Below, in pieces: positions 6,963-13,270 of a stretch of DNA of 13,270 nucleotides (within the stretch, counting starts at the first letter, position 1; each line of letters opens with the position of its first letter). The stretch is taken from positions 1-13,270 of the forward strand of contig JAAAVE010000459.1 in the NCBI GenBank assembly GCA_015679605.1, written 5' to 3'. The notes beneath the pieces were generated by a model. It was not told the origin of the DNA and did no database searches. It was given only the letters and a program-made list of their open reading frames with translations. The stretch comes from Podila epigama. Lineage: Eukaryota; Mortierellomycota; Mortierellomycetes; Mortierellales; Mortierellaceae. The position numbers and the translations under genes are program-made.

Positions 6963-9900
6963 ATGGCAAAGTTCATGGAGATTCGCTTTGAAAATGCTTT
7001 CATAGGCAAGTGCTAGCTTTAGAGGGACCGTCGCCTTTGGCCAACAATGAAGCATCCATGCACTCATTCTTTCTTTTTTCTCTCTCCATAACACTTTATC
7101 CATTCTCCCAATTTTGCTAACATGCATCCTTGACACCACCTCACTGTATTACAGGGCAGTCATCAGACCCTAAAGTCCAACGGTTAATGTTTCCGTGGAC
7201 TGGTACTCAGGGCCCTCTCATCTGCGGCAAGCTTGTTCTGAATCATCGCGAGGATATTTCGCTCAAAGGCCTGACACTCACCTTCCAAGCAAACATATCT
7301 TGCAGCTGGTCAGAAAGTGAGTAGTTTACATTTTGTTCCTTTTCTGTTTTCTTTCCGCCTTCCATCACTTTTTTTTTTTTTTTTTTTTTTGAACAGAATG
7401 AGAATGAGAATGGATGAACGTAATACTCGAAATGAAAACCTTCCTATGAGCCATATTTGAAGTTGGCTTTGCATGTGCACAAGTGTCGACAAAGAAACGC
7501 GGCTGCTGCGTGGAGTTGGCCCAGTTGAGACAGCACCATGGAACAAGAGCATACACCATTGCTCTTCCGAGCACTGACCATTGAAAACTCCTTATTTTTG
7601 TCTTTGCCCCGACATTCTCTCTGATAGAACGTGGCACCTCGACAACGTTCTTCTCAGCCAAGAAACCACTCATGGAAAAAACATGGGTGTTTCTTGAGCG
7701 AGCCGATAACAAAGTGCACATACTCAAGGCCAACCAAACCTATTCCTACGAGTTCCAGTTGGCTCTGCCAGTGAACTTACCAAACTCCCTCAACATGAGT
7801 TCGGGCAAAGTCGAGTACAAGTTTATCGCCAACGGGAAGCGTTCGACATTCTCGCTGGACCTGGATCGCGAAAGGGTCATTGAAATCTACCAGTCACTCC
7901 CGCCTCAGCACGGCCACTGTGTCTACCCACTTCAACAAGCAGCGGATTGGGAACAGGTAATGAACTATCTGGTCCAGATCCCCAAGCGAGCGTTCCATCA
8001 CGGGTCTGCTGTCCCAATCACCATCCGCATGACTCACTTACTGGGCTCCGTTGCTCGGTGGCATGTCAAGGAATTGACCATGAAGGTCAAGGAATACTTT
8101 TGGTTCATTTCACCCGGGAAGGGTGTCCGTCACGAAAAGCGAACCTTGGTTGAGGCGAAGCAAGGTAGCGGCTCGTGGCCCATCCAAACAGGCGCTGTGG
8201 AGCGCACCCTCTCCCTCAGCCTCCCGACCACAAACATCATGACCACGGTCGATACCGAGATTGTCAAATGCACGCACAAACTCAAACTGCTCTTCCGTAT
8301 TGACGTCAATGGCTCCTCGCGCAAACTTCCTGTCGAATGTAAGGGAACTCCTATTAGACTTGGCTCCATAATCTATGGATGACCTGTTTTTGTCGTTGTT
8401 GTAGTTTTTGTTGTTGTAGTTTTTGTTATTCTTGTTGTTGTAGTAGTAGTTGTTGCTGTTTGCCAGTACCATCTACAGCATATCTAAGCTCTACTGACCC
8501 TGTTCTCTTTTTCTCTCCCTTTTCCTGGCTTGTATTGTATTTATCACAACCCGCAGTCGACTTGTATGTTCCTGGCCCGTTCCCACCTGGACAGGGTCCA
8601 CTAGGCTTACCGCCACCAGGTCAGCAGACGATAGCGGTTACACAGCAACCTCTTGTACCAATGCAGATGCAACAGTATCCACAATTCCAGCCGCCGCAGC
8701 AGCAGCAGGCGCCGCCACCACAACCACATGGTCAAGGCTATCCAATGCTCACTCAACAATATGCCACGACACCAGGGCCCTTAACATATGCGGCCCCACC
8801 TCTTCAGACACCCATCCTCCAACATAACAGTTACTCTAATGGGTCCCAAACGCCTTCGTCGACCTACTCTCAGGTGTCATCATCAAACCCGTTCTCGCCA
8901 CCAACAACACCGTATACCATTGGAGCCATTACTCAAGGTCCGCCCACCCCTGGACATGTACCTGCCCCATCGCCGCATCCGTACAGTCAAGGTTACCCTC
9001 CTCTCTCAACCCACGGGTATCCGTCTGTGTCCCCGCCTGAACAACATCTGCCTCCATCTATGCCTTCGTTACCTTCACCTAAGGTTCCAAGCTACCCACT
9101 CCCTCCTTCACCGTCGCCTTCTGCCACTGCAGCGTCTTCAATTACTGCCGCCGCAGCTTCCCCATTGCCAACACAGATGCCTCAACCCTCGCCAACACCT
9201 GCATATTCCGTACCATCGCCGCATCCAGCACAGACTCCCAATGCGACATACCAGAGTTTACACAATCAAGGGCAGATTCAGCAACCCCAGCAACAGCAGC
9301 AACAGCAGCAACAGCAGCATCAGCAGCATCAGCAACAACAGGAACAGCAGCAGCAGCAGCAGCAGCAGCATCAACTACAGCAACTACAGCAACTACAGCA
9401 ACTACAGCAGCAGCAGCAGCAGCAAGACCTAGTTTCTTTAGCCCAAAAGGTCAACGATATTGCATCACCCAAAGTTGCTGCTCCACCGGTTGCTGTAACT
9501 CCCACCGTCGTGAAAACAATAATGAACGATGATATCAAGGTGGATGTTGATGATATCAAGACCCCAGCCATGTCTTCAACGAATTCTAATGGAGACTTTT
9601 CTCGTACACCGCCAGGATCATCATCTGGACCATCATCCTCATCTAAGAGCCACTCTCAGAACCCTCAGACACAACAAGTTCTCCCTTCGCGCAACCCGCA
9701 GCAGCGACATTCATTTGGCGCATTGGATTCCAGCCTGTCCGCTTCAGACCTAATAGATGGTGTTAATCAATCATACCTGCCCCCACCATCCACGACAAGT
9801 CAGCAACGTCAGACACCCCATGGACCTCATACCATTAACGCAGCAGAGCTGAACCCTTACGCTCAGTCTTCTTATCATCCACCACCAAGCTCATCTGTTA

Positions 9901-10427
9901 GTGGAAGAACAGGGGATCCGCCAGCCAAGGATCCATTGAGTCATGACCAGCTTCATCAACGCTTCAGTCAAATGGCCATTACAAGTCCCGTACCACCACC
10001 GTCTCTGGCAGCGACATCAGGTGACGCTGCCTCTGCTGCTGTTGTTGCCATGACCAACTCTCCAATCATGAACTCGCCAGTATCACGTCCAGGAGTCTCA
10101 TTATCATATTCGACCTCTGTGTCGTCGAACTACCCAATGTCGCCTGTCTCTGCTGCAGCGACAGGCGCGATTGTAGCTCAGCATCAACAGCAACAGCAAC
10201 AGCAACAGTACCAGCCCCCTCCTCCAGACGCGTTATTATCAAAGCATAATATGCTGCAACATCAGCAGCCACCTTCTCATCCTCTTCCTCCCCCTGTGCA
10301 ATCGCCTTTGACGTCGCAACAGTATCACACGACACAGCATCAGCAGCCACAGAAACAGCAGGTGTGGATTCCCATGTATCAAACATTGGGCGGCAAAACA
10401 TATGTGCAGTATGTGTTAGCTGTTTAG
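6963..10427 (+). CDS. Arrestin-domain (alpha-arrestin-like) protein with long P/Q-rich tail
   Basis: Fungal alpha-arrestins are adaptors that link Rsp5/Nedd4-type ubiquitin ligases to plasma-membrane cargo; this role is inferred from the fold. Exons 6963-7005, 7155-7316, 7628-8338 and 8557-10427 join in phase 1 at each junction and give 928 aa. The arrestin N-domain is about 1-150 ([64 protein letters not shown]). The arrestin C-domain is about 175-312 ([50 protein letters not shown]). Residues 313-928 are disordered: Pro/Ser/Gln-rich, poly-Gln at about 545-596, and ending [24 protein letters not shown]. No PPxY motif is visible in the tail, so direct Rsp5 WW-domain binding is unproven. The start is the first ATG after the G-free leader and is followed by a GC-AG intron. 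The gene shares its promoter region with ZFAND1. Confidence 0.85.
7006..7154 (+). other. GC-AG intron in the arrestin gene
   Basis: The donor reads ATAG|GCAAGT, the standard extended match for a non-canonical GC donor. A TGCTAAC branch site lies at 7115-7121 and the acceptor TTACAG ends at 7154, 33 nt beyond it. The splice joins ATA-G to GG-CAG and keeps the frame into [13 protein letters not shown]. The nearest GT (7010-7011, AAGT) would give a weaker site and the wrong phase. Confidence 0.75.
7369..7390 (+). repeat. T22 homopolymer in arrestin intron 2
   Basis: Twenty-two consecutive T in the 311-nt intron 7317-7627, followed directly by GAACAG. That AG (7395-7396) is a tempting alternative acceptor, but the downstream sequence is not open in the required frame; the AG at 7626-7627 restores the arrestin frame. 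Confidence 0.85.
8395..8459 (+). repeat. 15-bp tandem duplication and GTT/GTA-rich tract in arrestin intron 3
   Basis: GTTGTTGTAGTTTTT occurs twice in exact tandem (8395-8409 and 8410-8424), followed by a related GTT/GTA-rich stretch to about 8459. It lies within intron 3 (8339-8556; donor GTAAGG, acceptor CCGCAG). Confidence 0.8.
9278..9425 (+). repeat. CAG/CAA tract encoding poly-Gln in the arrestin tail
   Basis: About 148 bp of CAG/CAA/CAT codons, including a pure CAG run around 9345-9368 and four exact tandem copies of the 9-mer CAACTACAG (9372-9407) that encode QLQ units. The result is long Gln runs broken by His, one Glu, and a regular L-Q-Q repeat. A second, shorter CAA/CAG run lies at about 10182-10208. 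Confidence 0.9.
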
Positions 10428-10758
10428 CCGATGTGAGGGGATTCGATTCTATAAACTTCAGAATAGTTGCATTTTTGGGAAATTATCATTAAAAGGAGGG
10501 AGGGGTGATCTTGACACCAAGAGTACATTGAAAGATACATGACTCCAGGAAGAGTACATGTACAGAACATTATCCGTTGAAACATTCATGGAAAAGAACA
10601 TACACTTGAGCATGTAATAATGGAAGCTTTTGCTATTTGACACGAACCAAAAAAAAGGAGAGGTAATGAAATAACCGAAGGTTAACCTGGGGGGGCGTCT
10701 AGAAATGTCTAGTCTCTCGCGTTCTCCATTCCAGATCTGATTCTTGTTCCTGGATATC

Positions 10759-10796
<38 letters not shown>

Positions 10797-11709
10797 GGTG
10801 CTTGTTTTACCGCTGTAGCTTCAGCTATAGCTGTTGACGTGAATCTTCGGGTCTAGCCCCATGCACCGACGCCATGTTTGCATTGACATCCCCCATTCCC
10901 CTCTCGCCTTGGAATAGTGAGCTGTTAGGGGTGTTTGTTCTGTGTGTGGTCTACAAGTTTACAAGTCTACTGTACATAGCAATATTCGTTAAATCCATTA
11001 CTTGGGAGATGGTGAGCCCTATTGGGTCAGAGGTCCTCTCTCTTGAAATTTCCTATTCGTCTGGACGGATAGTGAAGGTATGCAGCATGACATGTGGATG
11101 AAGACTAATATGCATGACTGGACAAGTTCACAGTGGCATTTCATACGTACAAACATTCAGTGCAACTTGCACGGATACACTGAGTGTGTGTCTACACTGA
11201 CCACTGACCGCTGCCCCCCCGACATTGGCAATGATTATTATTATTGTGTGTTGCTTGTAACATTGTGCTAATTTGCTACTGTTCACTCATTCAATAAATT
11301 TTAGTGCTCTCAACAATTCAAATGACCTCTCATCATCTCTCTTCACTTGTCCAAAATGGAAATGAGCAATTGAACTCCATACTGTCAAGCAGGGGTAATG
11401 TACGCCCCCCCATTTCCTTTATTGCCTTGTAGTCTTGTACCCTCCAAGTGGCAGTGAAAGATGGTCGATCTTCCCCACGACAGAGTTGATGGTCGAAAAA
11501 AAAGAAAAGAAAAGATGTACATGGATGTACATGCTCAATGCAATTAAACAACGAGTATGCACTAGTGGAGAGTAGCTTTGCTACAAATGAGCAAGTTCCA
11601 CTTCACGTCGGAGCGGTAGTGCCACTTGCATCGTTTCGTCAAAAAGAACATCATCCACGTTTTTGTAGTCGTCCTTTGTCCTAAGCCCTGGTTCTTTGAC
11701 CCTACCCTT

Positions 11710-11723
11710 GGCCAGGCCTGGCC
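11710..11723. promoter_or_regulatory. Perfect 14-bp palindrome upstream of the protease
   Basis: GGCCAGGCCTGGCC reads the same on both strands and lies 326 bp before the protease ATG. Perfect GC palindromes of this length suggest binding of a dimeric transcription factor, but no known factor is assigned. Confidence 0.45.
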
Positions 11724-11766
11724 CTGGAATAGCCCTGTCTTGTCTTGTCTTACTCATCCATCCACG

Positions 11767-11804
11767 CATCCTTGCAATTGACCCTCCACTCATCCTTGCA
11801 ATTG
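11767..11804. repeat. Two direct copies of CATCCTTGCAATTG upstream of the protease
   Basis: The 14-bp sequence occurs exactly at 11767-11780 and 11791-11804, 24 bp apart start to start, followed by ACCC and GCCC respectively. It lies about 18 bp before a TTTAAAA box and may be a duplicated upstream activator site for the protease gene. Confidence 0.55.
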
Positions 11805-11821
11805 GCCCAAAGAAAAAACTG

Positions 11822-12048
11822 TTTAAAAAGGGCTCATGTTCTTCTCAAAATCGCATCTCTTTCTTACTCATCGCTCCTTCTCTATTCTCCTCCCCTCCTC
11901 CACATTCCCAGAGCAACCCTCTACTTCACGACCCTCACAGCTTTTGACAAGCACCATCCTTACTTTCCCTTTTGTAGCAACACATAGCAGAAACGAAGAC
12001 CACCACCACCATCATCATCATCATCATCCCATCCATCAACTATCAAAA
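11822..12048 (+). promoter_or_regulatory. Core promoter and 5' leader of the protease gene
   Basis: A TATA-like TTTAAAA at 11822-11828 is followed by a strongly pyrimidine-rich, CT-box-like stretch at about 11838-11911, which often precedes the transcription start in well-expressed fungal genes. The leader then carries a CAC/CAT microsatellite (about 12001-12028) and ends TCAAAAATG, with A at -3. The upstream extension of the open frame back to 11836 runs through this pyrimidine-rich DNA and is not protein-like. Confidence 0.55.
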
Positions 12049-13251
12049 ATGAAGTGCCTTTCTCTTCTCGTTGTAGCTTGTCTCGCATGGTCAGCCTCAT
12101 CCGTCGAGGCCGCTGCACCTTTCATCAGCAATGCTGCTGGCTCGACCGCTGTCGCTGGGTCGTACATCGTCGTCCTCAAGGAGAAGCACTCTGTCGACTC
12201 ATTCACTCCAAAGTTCAACAAGATTGCCACTCGCCTCCACAACTCCCGCGGCGGTCGTCGTCCCACTATCAACAAACGCTTCTCCACCATCCCTGGCTTC
12301 ACCGTCACCGGCACCCGTGCCACCGTCACCGAGTTGCTGAGCTTGGACGAAGTCGAGTACATCGAACAGGACGCCATCATCTCCATTGATGCCACCCAAA
12401 CGTCGCCTCCCTCCTGGGGCCTAGGTCGAGTCAGCCAGCGCGGCCGTCTGACAAACGCAAAGACGTCGTACAAGTACGCGAACTCGGCTGGTGCAGGTGT
12501 CACTGCCTATGTCGTTGATACTGGTATCAACACAGCCCACAGCGATTTTGGCGGTCGTGCCAAGATGGGTGCCAACTTTATCCAGGGCTCCCCCAACACC
12601 GACGAAAACGGTCACGGTACCCACGTCGCCGGCACCATCGGCGGTACCAGCTACGGTGTCGCCAAGAAAGTCAATCTCGTCGGCGTCAAGGTCCTTGGTC
12701 GCGATGGCCGAGGCTCGACCTCGGGCATTGTCGCTGCCCTTGACTGGATCATCTCTGTGAACAAGAACAAGAAGGCCGTCGTCAACATGTCCCTCGGAGG
12801 AGGCAACTCACGTGCCCTCAACGATGCCACCTCTCGTCTCTTCCGCGCCAACATCCCTGTCATCGTCGCTGCTGGCAACGACGAGAAGGTGAATGCTTGC
12901 TCGGGCTCTCCCTCGGGTGCTCCCAACGTCCTCACTGTCGGTGCCTCAGACATCCAGGATCGTGTCGCCACTTTCTCATCCTTTGGCAAGTGTGTCAAGA
13001 TCTTTGGTCCTGGTGTGGGCATCACCTCTGCCTGGATTGGCAGCAAGTCCGCACGCAACACCATCTCCGGCACCTCCATGGCCACCCCTCACGTTGCTGG
13101 TGTTGCCGCCCTCGCTATGAGCGGCAATCCCAAGCTCAAGACCTCTTCTCAGGTCTACAAGGCCCTTACCTCGTCCGCCACGAAGAACGCTGTCAAGGGC
13201 AACCTTCGTGGTTCCACCAACCTCCTCGTTTTTAACGGCGGTGGAAAGTAA
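12049..13251 (+). CDS. Secreted subtilisin-like serine protease (S8, proteinase K type)
   Basis: An extracellular endopeptidase, made as a pre-pro-enzyme of 400 aa, the usual length for fungal proteinase K-like subtilases, in a single exon. Residues 1-21 are a signal peptide (MKCLSLLVVACLAWSASSVEA). The I9 propeptide is about 38-113 (SYIVVLKEKH...VEYIEQDAIISI). The mature enzyme begins near 115-121 (TQTSPPSWGLGRVSQRG). The catalytic triad is D157 (AYVVDTGIN), H189 (NGHGTHVAGT) and S343 (SGTSMATPHVAG), with oxyanion-hole N277 (AAGND), so the enzyme looks active. Two Cys (C284, C315) lie in the mature part. Codons are strongly biased to C in third position, unlike the other genes here, suggesting high expression. 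ATG 12049 was chosen because it starts the signal peptide. Likely role: extracellular protein degradation for nutrition. Confidence 0.95.
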   Translation: MKCLSLLVVACLAWSASSVEAAAPFISNAAGSTAVAGSYIVVLKEKHSVDSFTPKFNKIATRLHNSRGGRRPTINKRFSTIPGFTVTGTRATVTELLSLDEVEYIEQDAIISIDATQTSPPSWGLGRVSQRGRLTNAKTSYKYANSAGAGVTAYVVDTGINTAHSDFGGRAKMGANFIQGSPNTDENGHGTHVAGTIGGTSYGVAKKVNLVGVKVLGRDGRGSTSGIVAALDWIISVNKNKKAVVNMSLGGGNSRALNDATSRLFRANIPVIVAAGNDEKVNACSGSPSGAPNVLTVGASDIQDRVATFSSFGKCVKIFGPGVGITSAWIGSKSARNTISGTSMATPHVAGVAALAMSGNPKLKTSSQVYKALTSSATKNAVKGNLRGSTNLLVFNGGGK

Positions 13252-13270
13252 TCAAACTCATGTGAATAGG

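Larger units (their letters stand above)
10428..11821. other. Gene-poor spacer: arrestin 3' end and upstream region of the protease
   Basis: No convincing gene is present. The left part holds the arrestin 3' untranslated region. A (GTA)9(GTG)5 compound microsatellite lies at 10759-10800, an AATAAA hexamer at 11293-11298, and a perfect 10-bp tandem duplication GATGTACATG at 11514-11533. Short open frames (10458-10643 minus, 10874-11101 plus, 11080-11271 plus, 11333-11551 minus, 11581-11793 minus) lack domains and splice support. The AATAAA at 11293 leaves open an unrecognised transcript in 10700-11300. Confidence 0.5.

Noticed and set aside
8379-8556. Open frame extending upstream of arrestin exon 4 with a Cys-rich peptide
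   Set aside because: It is intron 3 read through (GTT/GTA repeat translated as Cys/Phe); splicing 8338 to 8557 restores the arrestin C-domain strand LPVEFDLYVPGP.
11581-11793. Minus-strand open frame of 70 codons upstream of the protease
   Set aside because: It overlaps the palindrome and direct repeats of the promoter region and has no recognised domain; coding potential cannot be supported.
11836-12048. Upstream extension of the protease reading frame
   Set aside because: It runs through CT-rich promoter/leader DNA and a His-coding CAT repeat; the signal peptide begins at 12049.

Overview
The window is nuclear DNA from a fungus. Genes are split by short spliceosomal introns with GT(or GC)...AG ends and TACTAAC/TGCTAAC-type branch sites. 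Intergenic regions are short, 5' leaders are C/A/T-rich, and simple repeats are frequent. The set of genes (proteinase K-type subtilase, alpha-arrestin with a huge P/Q-rich tail, Cuz1/ZFAND1-type zinc finger protein) and the style of introns and leaders suggest an early-diverging filamentous fungus, most likely Mortierellomycota/Mucoromycota. That placement is an inference, not a proof. No prokaryotic features, rRNA, tRNA, CRISPR array or intact transposon were seen.

Layout. (1) 1-1312: a tentative multi-exon plus-strand gene for a very acidic, poly-Glu protein, with a 22-bp tandem repeat in its first intron. (2) 1313-2279: no convincing gene. (3) 2280-2647: a small plus-strand gene with a 68-nt leader intron, for a 90-aa single-pass membrane/coiled-coil protein of unknown family. 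(4) 3523-4939: an exonuclease III/APE1-family AP endonuclease in two exons, with an in-frame N-terminal extension back to 3325 that looks like a mitochondrial presequence. (5) 5122-6591, minus strand: a four-exon gene for a Cuz1/ZFAND1 homologue (two AN1 zinc fingers, an additional C2HC motif and a C-terminal ubiquitin-like domain), reconstructed here from exons in separate frames. (6) 6963-10427, plus strand: a four-exon arrestin-domain protein of 928 aa whose first intron appears to be of the GC-AG type. (7) 10428-12048: a gene-poor spacer with microsatellites, then a CT-rich promoter. (8) 12049-13251: an intronless secreted subtilisin-like protease, complete with its stop codon.

The AP endonuclease and ZFAND1 genes converge. 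ZFAND1 and the arrestin gene diverge from one 371-bp intergenic region. Both of the latter belong, by family, to ubiquitin/Cdc48-proteasome biology (ZFAND1 as a Cdc48 and proteasome adaptor in stress, alpha-arrestins as ubiquitin-ligase adaptors), so co-regulation is possible but not shown by the sequence alone. I see no clearly new multi-gene system. The most unusual items are the poly-Glu gene with a potential 8-nt microexon, the possible dual-start AP endonuclease with substituted DNA-intercalating residues, the GC-AG intron, and 22-25-nt homopolymer tracts in introns of three neighbouring genes.
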